DNA of 52,275 nucleotides from Massilia timonae CCUG 45783 (lineage in GTDB: Bacteria > Pseudomonadota > Gammaproteobacteria > Burkholderiales > Burkholderiaceae_D): contig NZ_JH992924.1 of NCBI RefSeq assembly GCF_000315425.1, forward strand, positions 622,183 to 674,457, in the 5' to 3' direction. The notes below the pieces were generated by a model. That model did not search any database. It had not been told where the DNA came from and was given only the letters and a program-made list of their open reading frames with translations. The translations under genes were made by a program, and so were the position numbers. This document shows, in pieces, positions 24,742 through 33,520 of the stretch; position 1 is the first letter of the stretch, and each line of letters opens with the position of its first letter.

Positions 24742-25115
24742 GACGGCCTCCTTTTGATCGGGCACGGATATATCTTGGCCAGGGCAGCCACGACGAGCGG
24801 CGCAGCGCCTTTCTTCAACTGCTCCGCTGGCAGTGACTTCATTTGCTCAGCGGCCAGGTAGTTGAGCTCATGTCCAACGTGCTGGCCTGCTGGGCACCAA
24901 AGCAGGCCGGCCGTGCCATCCATGACGCCATCCATATAGCCCATCGCGCGCTCACGGCGCATTGAAGCGGCACCGTTGTCAGGCGCGGCCAACATGTCCC
25001 GAACGAACTTTTCGCCGGTTAAGGTTGGGATATAGGGTGCCGCGGGCACCTCGACCGGCAGCATGGCCACCAATAGGGCCACCGCGTATGTCGCCGTCTG
25101 CTGTTTTCGAGCCAT
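24738..25115 (-). CDS. tai4: Rap1a/Tai-family immunity protein (cognate Tai4)
   Basis: A 125-aa protein with an N-terminal signal peptide (QTATYAVALLVAMLPVEVPA), so it acts in the periplasm, where the amidase would attack. The pattern RRERAMGYMDGVMDGTAGLL, WCPAG and ALAKIYPCP fits the Rap1a/Tai immunity domain, including two conserved cysteines. The start at 25115 has GGGAGG 6 nt upstream; the frame also opens at 25142. It comes first in the operon and its stop overlaps the Tae4 start (GTGA). Immunity before effector ensures protection before the toxin is made. Confidence 0.8.
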   Translation of the reverse strand: MARKQQTATYAVALLVAMLPVEVPAAPYIPTLTGEKFVRDMLAAPDNGAASMRRERAMGYMDGVMDGTAGLLWCPAGQHVGHELNYLAAEQMKSLPAEQLKKGAAPLVVAALAKIYPCPIKRRPS

Positions 25116-25529
25116 CTTGTCCTCCCAATTCGGAGAGGCCATCGTGACCGATGCGCTGCCTGGGAGAATTGGTTGGCGTCAACATCAGCGCGAGCGCGCA
25201 GGAGCCGCTTGATCGAGTCAGTCTCGGTCGGCGCCAGCAGGCTGTCGATCTTTGTCTCGGGACAAATGAACGGCCTGCGCTCCACTGGCCGCGTCATCGC
25301 ACGGTTGATCACGGCGCGCGACGCACAGCGCCGACAAGCATCTGCTCCGCATCGGCCAGCCCGATCTTCCGTAGCAGGATGAGGGCGAGGTCCGCGCCTA
25401 CGTCGCAGGTAGCGTGATGAGGCAAACGTCACAGACCTGACCAGCTTAGTTGATGCTCCGCTGCTCCGAGGGCGGTTTTGTAGTGCAGGCCACCCACGCT
25501 AAGCAATTGACCCGCAACGGAAAATCAGC
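25116..25529. other. Decayed region upstream of the effector/immunity pair
   Basis: About 410 bp with no intact gene. On the minus strand about 25180-25430 looks like former coding DNA broken by a frameshift: one frame reads VGADLALILLRKIGLADAEQ then MLVGAVRRAP and a stop, and the next frame continues RPFICPETKIDSLLAPTETD. I recognise no family. It must also hold the tai4 promoter. Confidence 0.35.
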
Positions 25530-25561
25530 AAAGCATAGATAGATTCATAGCCTATCGGAGG
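25530..25561 (+). repeat. Decayed tRNA-Ser att-like repeat, distal copy
   Basis: 27 of 32 positions match tRNA-Ser 24056-24087; four of the five differences are G to A. It marks the far end of the 1.5-kb insertion behind tRNA-Ser. Confidence 0.65.
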
Positions 25562-25573
25562 CAAACTCACTCC

Positions 25574-25578
25574 CCACT
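25574..25578 (+). repeat. Left 5-bp target duplication (CCACT) of the IS21 element
   Basis: CCACT at 25574-25578 and at 27613-27617. Confidence 0.8.
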
Positions 25579-25684
25579 TGTCAGCAGCGGTTGTAAACTG
25601 ATACAGGCAGCGATTGAAAACTGATACACCATTTTGAGAAGATGGCCGCTTTGCGGAGCGGCCTTGAAACCCAAAGAGGTGTAC

Positions 25685-26743
25685 GTGGAAATCCAACTAC
25701 TGAAGAAGCATGGGTTAAGCCTTCGGCAGATCGCCGCCGAGGTAGGCTGTGCAGTGAACACGGTGCGCCGGCACCTGGCCCTGGAGGCCGTGCCGAAGTA
25801 CGAACGCAAAGTCAAACGCCAGACGAAGCTGGCGCAGTTCGAGCAGTACCTGAGGGATCGGCAGCAAGCTGCTCAGCCCGACGTGATTCCAGCCACCGTG
25901 CTGTACCGCGAGATTGCCGCGCGCGGCTACGAGGGCGGCATGAGCCAGTTGAGGGCCTTCGTGCGCACCTTGCGCCCGGCGCCTCCCGCCGATCCGGTGG
26001 TGCGTTTCGAGACGGCGATGGGTGAGCAGCTGCAGGTGGACTGGGTCGAATTTCGTAAAGGCAGCGCGCCATTGCACGCGTTCTGCGCGACGCTCGGCTT
26101 TAGCCGGGCCAGCTACGTGGAGTTCGTCAACAACATGAAGGTGGATACCCTGATCGCCTGCCACGAGCGCGCCTTTGCAGCGTTCGGCGGCGTGACGCGG
26201 CGGGTCCTGTACGACAATATGAAGACGGTGGTACTGGAGCGCGATGCGTACGGTGAGGGCGAGCACCGCTTCCACGCCGGCTTCCTGGACTATGCCAGGC
26301 ATAGCGGCTTCGTGATCAAGCTGTGCCAGCCGTACCGGGCCAAGACCAAGGGTAAGGTCGAGCGGTTCAACGGCTACCTGCGCCGATCGTTCTATGTGCC
26401 GCTGGCGAGCCGGCTGGCACAGAGCGGCCAGAAGCTCGACGTCGTGACGGCCAACGTCGAGGTGGCCCACTGGCTGCGCGAAGTGGCCAATGCGCGCATC
26501 CACGGCACGACCGGAGAACCGCCAGCCGAAGCCTTGAAGCGGGAAGTGGAGCACCTGCAAGCGCTGCCGGCACCGTGGCGGGCGGACATCGCGGCAGCCA
26601 GGCCGCAGCCGGCTGCTGCAGCACCTGCGGCGCCGCGGCCGGCAGCAGTGGTGGAGCGGATCGCGCAACCTTCTCCGGTACAGCATCCGTTGCAGGTGTA
26701 TGACGCGCTGCTGGTGCGGGTATCGGAAGGGGTGGCGGCATGA
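25685..26743 (+). CDS. istA: IS21-family transposase IstA
   Basis: About 352 aa from a GTG at 25685 with AAGAGG 5 nt upstream; the frame is open from an ATG at 25634. The N-terminus is a helix-turn-helix (LKKHGLSLRQIAAEVGCAVN, TVRRHL). The DDE integrase core follows: Asp in QLQVDWVEFRKG, Asp in RRVLYDNMKTVV and Glu in KTKGKVERFNGYLRR. The C-terminal Ala/Pro-rich tail is usual. It joins IS ends to target DNA together with IstB, whose start overlaps the IstA stop (ATGA). Confidence 0.93.
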   Translation: MEIQLLKKHGLSLRQIAAEVGCAVNTVRRHLALEAVPKYERKVKRQTKLAQFEQYLRDRQQAAQPDVIPATVLYREIAARGYEGGMSQLRAFVRTLRPAPPADPVVRFETAMGEQLQVDWVEFRKGSAPLHAFCATLGFSRASYVEFVNNMKVDTLIACHERAFAAFGGVTRRVLYDNMKTVVLERDAYGEGEHRFHAGFLDYARHSGFVIKLCQPYRAKTKGKVERFNGYLRRSFYVPLASRLAQSGQKLDVVTANVEVAHWLREVANARIHGTTGEPPAEALKREVEHLQALPAPWRADIAAARPQPAAAAPAAPRPAAVVERIAQPSPVQHPLQVYDALLVRVSEGVAA

Positions 26744-27525
26744 ACCTGCAGCATGAGCGTATCGCGGCGTTGTGCGAGAGCCTGAACCTGCCGTTCGTGG
26801 CACAGGGCTACGGCGCCGCAACCCAGAAAGCAGCGAAACAGGAGATGGCCTACAGCGACTTCCTGGAGGGGCTGCTGAGGGAGGAAGCAGCTGGGCGCAA
26901 CGTGCGCAAGCAAAACACGATGACCCGTCTGGCAGGATTCCCCGTGGTGAAGACGCTGGACGAATTTAACTATGACTTCGCCAAAGGCGTAAAGCGCAGC
27001 CAAGTCGAGGAGCTGGCCGGCCTGGGATTCGTCGAGCGGCATGAGAACGTGGTACTGGTCGGGCCGAGCGGTGTAGGCAAAACGCACCTGGCGATGGCAC
27101 TGGGTTACAAGGCCACGCAGGCCGGCATCAAGACGCGCTTCACGACGGCGGCCGACCTCATGCTGGCACTGACGACGGCGCATACGCAGAACAATTTGAA
27201 AGCGGTGATGCACCGCGCGATCAAGGCATATCGGCTCTTGATCATCGACGAGATAGGTTACTTGCCGATGAACCGGGAACAGGCCAACCTGTTCTTCCAG
27301 GTGATCGCGGCCTTGTATGAGCGCAGCAGCCTGATCGTGACCAGTAACCTGCCGTTCGGACAATGGGACACGACCTTTGCGCAGGATACGACGCTCACCG
27401 CGGCCCTGCTCGACCGGCTGCTGCACCATGCGCATATCGTGCCGATTGCAGGTGAGAGCTACCGGCTGAAGCACCAGCGACAGGCCGGGATGATGAGGGG
27501 GAGCGATGTTGCAGAAATGGGCTGA
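26740..27525 (+). CDS. istB: IS21-family helper ATPase IstB
   Basis: A 261-aa AAA+ ATPase related to DnaC. Walker A is VLVGPSGVGKTHLAMALGYK (about residues 105-124), Walker B YRLLIIDEIGYLPM, and sensor-1 SSLIVTSNLPFGQW. It selects target DNA and activates IstA. ATG overlaps the istA stop. Length and motifs are complete, so the element should be functional. Confidence 0.95.
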   Translation: MNLQHERIAALCESLNLPFVAQGYGAATQKAAKQEMAYSDFLEGLLREEAAGRNVRKQNTMTRLAGFPVVKTLDEFNYDFAKGVKRSQVEELAGLGFVERHENVVLVGPSGVGKTHLAMALGYKATQAGIKTRFTTAADLMLALTTAHTQNNLKAVMHRAIKAYRLLIIDEIGYLPMNREQANLFFQVIAALYERSSLIVTSNLPFGQWDTTFAQDTTLTAALLDRLLHHAHIVPIAGESYRLKHQRQAGMMRGSDVAEMG

Positions 27526-27612
27526 ACACGGACGGTGTTCGGCGACGGCGGTGTATCAGTTTTAAATCGCTGGGACGACGAAATCTGTATCAGTTTTCAA
27601 TCGCCGTTGACA

Positions 27613-27617
27613 CCACT
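27613..27617 (+). repeat. Right 5-bp target duplication (CCACT) of the IS21 element
   Basis: Second copy of CCACT. Confidence 0.8.
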
Positions 27618-27839
27618 AGAATTGAGAAACAGTCGGCTGTCACGGGCGGCCAATTTTCTGTCCGCGCAACGCACGCCTAATATTTTCCTTGGGAAATTGT
27701 TAATGACTGACTTTGAGAGTTGTCAATTTGTATTTGAACAGACCCGTCCATGGTAAGGTGGCAAGCACAAGCCCATCCGCCTAAACATACTTCATCCTGA
27801 CGATGCTCCACTGCGTGAGCCGTTCGCGCCCATAGACAC

Positions 27840-29273
27840 ATGAATCTATTCCCGAGAAAATCGCGACTCACGATCGGTGATAATTCATTTTCTGCGCCAA
27901 ATTTGCCGATCGCCGCCGCCAACCAGTCGATCAAGCTGCTGCTCGTGGACGACGAGCCGCGCATGCTCTCCTCGCTGCACGAGCTGCTCCGCCAGCGACA
28001 TTTCGACGTCGACACGGCAAGCTCCGGCGCCGAAGCGCTGGCATCCCTGTCCAGCACGCGGTACGACCTGGTCCTGCTCGATCTCAGCCTGAAAGACATG
28101 GATGGCCACCATGTCATGGACTTCATCAACCATCACTGCATCGAAACTGAGGTCATCGTCATCAGTGGGAATGTCCAGATCGACGCCGCGATCGGGGCAA
28201 TGCGGCGCGGCGCCCACGATTTCCTGCGCAAGCCATTCAGCCAGCAGGACTTGTTCAAATCCATCGATCACGTCCTGACCCTGCGCCGGCTTCGGCAAAC
28301 CAACCGCGACATGGCGCATCGACTGGAAATGTCCGAGCGCACTTACCGCTACATTGTCGATACGTCGCCGGATCTCATCTACATGGTCGAACCGGATGGA
28401 CGGTTTACCTTCGTGAACGACCGGGCCTGTCAAATGCTGGGCTACGATCGCCGCGAACTGATTGGCCAGCATTATTCGGTGCTGGTGCACGAGGAAGATT
28501 TCGCCAGGGCGCGTTATGCCTTCAACGAGCGGCGCTCCGGCGACCGGGCGTCGCGTGACGTCGAGCTGCGCATGACGTGCCGGTCCAATGCCAGCCCGGC
28601 GCAAAACGTCGACGCATCGATCACCGTATCGCTCAATGCGGTCGGCATGCACCTGGACCATGCGGAACCGGGCGGGGCGAAATACATCGGCACCTACGGG
28701 ATCGCCCGCGATATCACGGCGCGCAAGCAGGCGGAAGCCATCATCCTTCACCAGGCCTACCATGACGTCCTGACCAATCTCCCAAACCGCCTGCTATTCA
28801 AGGACCGGCTTGGCCAGGCGATCCTGCAGTCCCGGCGCAACCGGACCGAGTTGGCGACCATGTTCATCGATCTCGATCGGTTCAAGGTCGTCAACGACAC
28901 GCTCGGTCACGACAAGGGGGATGAATTGCTGTTGCAGGTGACGGCGCGTCTCAAAGGCTGCCTGCGCAAGGGCGACACGCTCGCGCGCCAGGGTGGCGAT
29001 GAATTCACCGCCGTTCTTCCCGACCTGCATACCCGTGACGACGCGCGCGTGGTCGCCGACAAATTCCTGGAATGCCTGAATATGCCGTTCGACCTGGACG
29101 GAAAGGCGGTGACGATCTCCGCATCGATCGGCATCGCGGTCTTTCCCCACGATGGTGAAACGATCGACGAACTGATGCGCCATGCGGACGTCGCGATGTA
29201 CCACATCAAAGGGCAAGGAAAGAACGGCCAGGCGTTTTATGCTCACACGATGGAGCAGGGCGGCAGACCGTAG
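27840..29273 (+). CDS. Response regulator-PAS-GGDEF diguanylate cyclase
   Basis: A 477-aa cytoplasmic protein. The receiver domain is about residues 31-145: LLLVDDEP with acidic Asp37/38, phosphoacceptor Asp81 in LVLLDLSLKDMDG, and a lysine in FLRKPFSQQD. A PAS domain follows (about 165-285: YIVDTSPDLIYMVEPDGRFT, FVNDRACQMLGYDRRELIGQ), then GGDEF from about 300 with the intact signature GGDEF at 385-389. RKGD, five residues before, is an inhibitory site. It should make c-di-GMP under control of a phosphorelay and a PAS signal; the kinase is not adjacent. No clear ribosome site precedes the ATG at 27840. It is the first core gene after the IS21 element. Confidence 0.9.
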   Translation: MNLFPRKSRLTIGDNSFSAPNLPIAAANQSIKLLLVDDEPRMLSSLHELLRQRHFDVDTASSGAEALASLSSTRYDLVLLDLSLKDMDGHHVMDFINHHCIETEVIVISGNVQIDAAIGAMRRGAHDFLRKPFSQQDLFKSIDHVLTLRRLRQTNRDMAHRLEMSERTYRYIVDTSPDLIYMVEPDGRFTFVNDRACQMLGYDRRELIGQHYSVLVHEEDFARARYAFNERRSGDRASRDVELRMTCRSNASPAQNVDASITVSLNAVGMHLDHAEPGGAKYIGTYGIARDITARKQAEAIILHQAYHDVLTNLPNRLLFKDRLGQAILQSRRNRTELATMFIDLDRFKVVNDTLGHDKGDELLLQVTARLKGCLRKGDTLARQGGDEFTAVLPDLHTRDDARVVADKFLECLNMPFDLDGKAVTISASIGIAVFPHDGETIDELMRHADVAMYHIKGQGKNGQAFYAHTMEQGGRP

Positions 29274-29807
29274 TCAGGGCTCGTCGGGAATCGAAACGAT
29301 CAGGTCGGTGACCCCGATATCCACGCCCGACTGCGTCAACAGCGTGCTGACCTGACCGCGGTGATGCGTTTGATGGTTGAAGAAATGCAGCAGCAGGCTC
29401 CCGAATTTCTTCCGGAACGCTCCACGTGCACTTTTGTACGTGACCGGCTGCGCCAGGTCATCGTCGGAACACTCCGCCGCCAGCGCCTCGATGATCGCAT
29501 CGAGCCGCGCGCGATGTTCGCGCAGCACCTCGAGATCGTCGCTGTAGATATGCGTCAGTCCGGTGGGCGTTGCGATATCCCGCATCGGCGCCAGCGCGAA
29601 GAACGTTGTCGGATGCCCCTGGTAACGTTGCAGCCAGATGGTGTCTCCGGCGACGATGTGATTCAGCGTGCCGAGGATCGAGCCAAAAAAGGCGCCTCGG
29701 TGGGCATTCAGCGCGTCCGCAGGCAAGGTCGCCGCAGCGGAATACACCTTGGCATTCATGGACGCGTTATAGGACGCTAGTAGAACGATATCTTCCCGTG
29801 TCGGCAT
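29274..29807 (-). CDS. DinB-family (DUF664-like) protein
   Basis: A 177-aa four-helix-bundle protein. DinB features: LLASYNASMNAKVYSAAATL at the start, GSILGTLNHIVAGDTIWLQR with a metal-site His, and LLLHFFNHQTHHRGQVSTLL with the conserved His pair. Such proteins bind a divalent metal, and many are thiol-dependent transferases; the reaction here is unknown. AAGGGG 5 nt before ATG supports the start at 29807 over 29831. It converges on the GGDEF gene with no gap. Confidence 0.85.
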   Translation of the reverse strand: MPTREDIVLLASYNASMNAKVYSAAATLPADALNAHRGAFFGSILGTLNHIVAGDTIWLQRYQGHPTTFFALAPMRDIATPTGLTHIYSDDLEVLREHRARLDAIIEALAAECSDDDLAQPVTYKSARGAFRKKFGSLLLHFFNHQTHHRGQVSTLLTQSGVDIGVTDLIVSIPDEP

Positions 29808-30282
29808 GCTGGCCCCTTCATCGCTGGTCATTATTGCCGATCGATGCGGGACATCGACCGACTGTTGTTTTTTGGTAGCCCTACTATTAGTCCGCCGAGC
29901 TGTGCAATTCGTCTGCGGGCCCGGTCACCATCTCCGTTCTTGCGCTGCATATGTAACCTTTAGCCCCCGTCCTTCACGAATCGATTTTCCGGTCACAGCC
30001 TTGATTACCGGGTGTTCCTGCGAAATCTCCGCGGAGCGCATGCCTGACACATCAATGGAAATTGTAAAAACATTCCCCATAAGAAAATATTGTTATCTAT
30101 AGAATATTGAATTTCCTCAATCATGATTCTGATAGAATAATCTCAGTGCAATAATTCGTGATAGTTATCAATTATTCACGCGTCGAAATGGCGTGGAAGA
30201 TATTGTCCCGCTCACGTTCAGACCGGCCCAGAAAACGCCGGCGCTTTCTCACCGCCATCCACCATTTTCTGGAGTCCGCGCC
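29808..30282. other. Divergent intergenic region with AT-rich core
   Basis: About 475 bp between the DinB gene and the PEP-CTERM gene. The stretch 30040-30190 is markedly AT-rich and includes the small palindrome GATAGTTATC. It probably contains the PEP-CTERM gene promoter, but I could not assign -35/-10 or sigma-54 boxes. No gene is seen. Confidence 0.4.
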
Positions 30283-31044
30283 ATGCGCATCAAACCATTC
30301 CTGCTGACCCTGCTGGCCGCCTCGGTACTGAGCACCAATGCCGCTCATGCGAACCTCATCAAGAACGGCAACTTCGAAGAGACCACCAACGGCGGCAACA
30401 AGCAGCTCGCCGGCGGCACGTCCACGACGCGCACCGACCGTACTACCTTGGCGTACTGGGAAAGTGGCTATGGCAAGGATGGCCGCTACAACTTCGTCCT
30501 GAATGGCGATATCGCCAACACCGACAAGTCCGCGATCTGGTTGAAAGACAAATACCGCACGACTGGTCTGAGCAATGGTTACAGCGCCTCTCCAACCGGC
30601 GGCAATTTCTTCGCCTCGGACTGGATGTATTTCCCGGGTCCGCTCAAGCAGCAGGTCAACGGCCTGACGATCGGCGACACCTATACGCTGACCTTCGATT
30701 TCGCGCTGGCCCAGCAGGTCATCGAGAGGGGCCCGAACAACAACAATTACTGGGAAGTCGATTTCGGCGGCGTCAAGCAACAGTCCGAACTGCTGAGCAT
30801 CGTCGACAGCGGCTTCAGCGGCTGGAAGACCGCCACCATGACCTTCACCGCCACCAGCGCCAGCGAATGGCTGAGCTTCCTGGTGCACGGCAGCGGCGCC
30901 GGCGCGCCGCCGTTCATGCTGCTGGATAACGTCGCCCTGAATGCCGAAGTGCCGGAACCGGCAACCCTGGGCATGCTGCTGGGCGGCCTCGGCCTGATTG
31001 GCTTCACAGCCCGCCGCCGCAGCCGTAGCGGCGGCCAGGCCTGA
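30283..31044 (+). CDS. PEP-CTERM sorting-domain protein
   Basis: A 253-aa exported protein. Signal peptide MRIKPFLLTLLAASVLSTNA, mature start NLIKNGNFEETT, typical of a carbohydrate-binding-like beta-sandwich (choice-of-anchor type). The C-terminus is a classic exosortase signal: VPEPATLGMLLGGLGLIGFT followed by ARRRSRS, that is PEP motif, hydrophobic helix and Arg cluster. Exosortase would cut there and anchor or release the protein at the cell surface, usually linked to exopolysaccharide production. No exosortase is in the window. The start at 30283 has GGAG upstream; the frame is open from 30193. Confidence 0.88.
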   Translation: MRIKPFLLTLLAASVLSTNAAHANLIKNGNFEETTNGGNKQLAGGTSTTRTDRTTLAYWESGYGKDGRYNFVLNGDIANTDKSAIWLKDKYRTTGLSNGYSASPTGGNFFASDWMYFPGPLKQQVNGLTIGDTYTLTFDFALAQQVIERGPNNNNYWEVDFGGVKQQSELLSIVDSGFSGWKTATMTFTATSASEWLSFLVHGSGAGAPPFMLLDNVALNAEVPEPATLGMLLGGLGLIGFTARRRSRSGGQA

Positions 31045-31056
31045 TACGCCGATCCA

Positions 31057-31080
31057 CCGGCTGCAGTCCTCTGCAGCCGG
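31057..31080 (+). repeat. Perfect 10-bp inverted repeat after the PEP-CTERM gene
   Basis: CCGGCTGCAG / CTGCAGCCGG with 4-nt loop TCCT. There is no T tract, so it may end or protect the message rather than act as a classical terminator. Confidence 0.6.
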
Positions 31081-31128
31081 GCGCCGCCGGTCCGGCGACA
31101 ACCTCCGCATCGCGACACCGTTTCCACC

Positions 31129-31950
31129 ATGAACGTCACCTTCGCCGAATTCGCCATGACCGCGCTGCGGCTGTGCATCTGGCTCGTGCTGCTGACGGCG
31201 CTGTTCGTCCCGCTCGAGCGCTGGTTCGGCGTGCGCCACGAGCAGCCGAATCCCGAGCTGCGCCACAATCTGGCCTATTACTTCATCAGCAGCCTGGTGC
31301 CGGTCGTGGTGCTCTCGGTGCCGATGGCGCTGCTGGCCTCCGCTGCTCATTACCTGGTGCCGGCCGCGCTCAAGACGGCCGTGGCCGACCTGCCGCAGGC
31401 GCTGCGCATCGGCCTGGCCTTCGTGATCGCCGAAACGGGTTTTTATTGGGGGCACCGCCTCAGCCACGAAATTCCCTGGCTATGGCGCTTCCACGCGCTG
31501 CATCACAGCACCGAGCGCATGCACTTCCTGGCCAATACGCGCAGCCATCCGGTCGACATGGTGATCACCCGGCTGTTCGGCCTGGTGCCCTTGTACGTCA
31601 TCGGCCTGGCCAGCCCGGGCATGGCCGGCAGCGGCACGCCGGCGCTCTTGATCGCGCTCGGCATCGTGTGGGGTTTCTTCATCCACGCCAATCTGCGCTG
31701 GCGTTTCGGGCCGCTGGAATGGCTGGTGACGACGCCGGCCTTCCACCACTGGCACCACAGCCGCCACGACCACATCAACCGTAACTACGCGTCGACCTTG
31801 CCATTCCTGGACCGCGTGTTCGGCAGCCACTACCTGCCGAAGAGTTGGCCGGCCGAGGTCGGGACCGACACGCCGTGCCCGCCCACGCTGGGCGGCCAGC
31901 TGCTCGAGCCGATGCTGCCGGCGCGCAAGGCGGCGCCGGTCGCCGATTGA
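31129..31950 (+). CDS. Sterol desaturase/fatty-acid hydroxylase family membrane protein
   Basis: A 273-aa membrane protein. It carries the eight-histidine di-iron pattern: HRLSHE (about residue 110), FHALHHSTERMHFLANTRSH and FHHWHHSRHDHINRNYAS. TM segments lie at about 9-29, 45-70 and 80-105, and again around 150-185. The family uses O2 and a di-iron centre to hydroxylate or desaturate a lipid; the substrate is not predictable. It ends 3 bp from the stop of the convergent transporter gene. Confidence 0.88.
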   Translation: MNVTFAEFAMTALRLCIWLVLLTALFVPLERWFGVRHEQPNPELRHNLAYYFISSLVPVVVLSVPMALLASAAHYLVPAALKTAVADLPQALRIGLAFVIAETGFYWGHRLSHEIPWLWRFHALHHSTERMHFLANTRSHPVDMVITRLFGLVPLYVIGLASPGMAGSGTPALLIALGIVWGFFIHANLRWRFGPLEWLVTTPAFHHWHHSRHDHINRNYASTLPFLDRVFGSHYLPKSWPAEVGTDTPCPPTLGGQLLEPMLPARKAAPVAD

Positions 31951-31953
31951 GCG

Positions 31954-33300
31954 CTACGCCGGCCGCTTGCCGGCGCGTTCCGCGGCCAGCTTGACCAGCA
32001 GCGCCAGCGTGGCCACGATCCCCGCCAGCGCCACGACGCCGAAGATCCCCTCGATCCCGAAGCGCAGCCGCGCCAGTTCCGCCACCAGGAACGAGCCCGC
32101 GATCCCGCCCAGCCGCCCGATGCCCATCATCCAGGCCACGCCGGTCGCGCGGCCGCGGGTCGGATAGAAGGCTGCCGCCAGCGCCGGCAGCGACGCCTGC
32201 GCGGTGTTCATCGCCAGCCCGGCCCCCAGCACCACCGCCATCAGCAGCGCAAGATCGTGGGCGCTCTGGCCGATGGCGAAGATGGTGGCGGCGGTCAGCG
32301 CGAAGCAGGCCGCGATCACGGCGTTGGCGTTGTAGCGGTCCATCAGCCAGCCGGCCAGCACCGCGCCCACGCCGCCCAGCGGGAACAGGGCCGAGACCAG
32401 GGTCGCGTCCTTGGCCGACAGGCCGGCGTCGCGCAGCAGCAGCGGCATCCAGTTGATCAGCGCGTAGAAGATCACCAGCCCCATGAAATAGGTCAGCCAC
32501 AGCATCAGGGTGCCGACCACGTAGGGCCGCGACAGGATCACTTGCATGCCGCCGCCGGCTTGGTCCGCCGGGGCGGCCTCGCGCGTCACGAAGGCGTGGG
32601 CAGCGTCGGCGCTTGGCGAGACGTGGCGCAGGATGGCGCGGATGCGTTCGTGGCCGGCGCCGCGCCCGACCAGGAAGCGCACCGATTCCGGCAGCAGCAG
32701 GATGATCAACAGGCCCGCCAGCAGCGGCGCCAGGCCGCCCAGCAGCAGCACGCTGCGCCAGCCCCACAACGGAATCATCCAGGCCGCGAGAAAGCCGCCC
32801 AGCGCGGCGCCGAGCGGGAAGCCGCAGAACATCGCATTGGTGAGCAGGGCGCGCTTGCGGTCGGGGCAGAATTCGCTCATCAGGGTCACGGCGTTCGGCA
32901 TCGCCGCGCCCAGTCCCAGGCCGGTGATGAAGCGCAGGATGGCCAGCTCGGTGACGCCGCTCGCGAACGCCGACCAGGCGCAGGCGGCGCCGAACAGCAG
33001 CACCGACAGCGCCAGCACCAGCTTGCGCCCGACCCGGTCCGACAGCGGGCCGGCCGCCATGGCGCCGGCGGCCAGGCCGAACAGCGCGGCGCTGAGCACC
33101 GGCGCCAGGGCGGGGCGCGTCACGCCCCAGTCCTGCACCAGCGAAGGGGCGATGAAGCCGATCGCCGCGGTGTCGAAGCCATCGAGCAGCACGATCACGA
33201 AGCACAGGCCGAAGATCAGCCATTGATAGGGCGAGAAGCGGTGTTCGTTCAGGAAGTCCTGGACGTTGACGGCGCCGTCGGCGCGGTCGTGGTGCTGCAT
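31954..33300 (-). CDS. MFS transporter, aromatic acid:H+ symporter (AAHS) type
   Basis: A 448-aa protein with 12 predicted membrane helices. Family features: LDGFDTAAIGFIAPSLVQDW in TM1 (the AAHS-typical Asp-Gly-x-Asp motif needed for aromatic acid uptake), GPLSDRVGRKLVL (MFS loop motif), and LRFITGLGLGAAMPNAVTLM. PcaK, BenK and MhpT are relatives, so an aromatic carboxylate such as 4-hydroxybenzoate or benzoate is a likely substrate. No catabolic genes are nearby, so this is family-level only. The ATG at 33300 gives normal length. Confidence 0.87.
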   Translation of the reverse strand: MQHHDRADGAVNVQDFLNEHRFSPYQWLIFGLCFVIVLLDGFDTAAIGFIAPSLVQDWGVTRPALAPVLSAALFGLAAGAMAAGPLSDRVGRKLVLALSVLLFGAACAWSAFASGVTELAILRFITGLGLGAAMPNAVTLMSEFCPDRKRALLTNAMFCGFPLGAALGGFLAAWMIPLWGWRSVLLLGGLAPLLAGLLIILLLPESVRFLVGRGAGHERIRAILRHVSPSADAAHAFVTREAAPADQAGGGMQVILSRPYVVGTLMLWLTYFMGLVIFYALINWMPLLLRDAGLSAKDATLVSALFPLGGVGAVLAGWLMDRYNANAVIAACFALTAATIFAIGQSAHDLALLMAVVLGAGLAMNTAQASLPALAAAFYPTRGRATGVAWMMGIGRLGGIAGSFLVAELARLRFGIEGIFGVVALAGIVATLALLVKLAAERAGKRPA

Positions 33301-33520
33301 GGTGGTTCTCCGTTATTGTTATCGCCGGGTGCATGCGGCCAGGCCGGACTCTACACCGAATCGGTCGGCAAGGCGACGGTTCGCGGCGCTGCGCCAGACT
33401 GTTCGCATTCCACCCGCCGCACCTGTCGAGCGCGATGGCCGGCGCCCTGGCGCCGGCAGTTCTCCCCCGATGCCGACACGATCGCGTACAATGCCCCTTC
33501 CTTAACTACAAAACTCTCCA

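Larger units (their letters stand above)
25579..27612 (+). mobile_element. IS21-family insertion sequence, intact, 2034 bp
   Basis: The ends start with TGTCA and are imperfect inverted repeats: left TGTCAGCAGCGGTTGTAAAC, right (complement) TGTCAACGGCGATTGAAAAC. Each end then has repeated AAACTGATACA boxes (at about 25597 and 25617 on the left, 27560 and 27596 on the right), the multiple transposase sites typical of IS21. Two overlapping genes, istA and istB, fill it. A 5-bp duplication flanks it. Confidence 0.92.
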
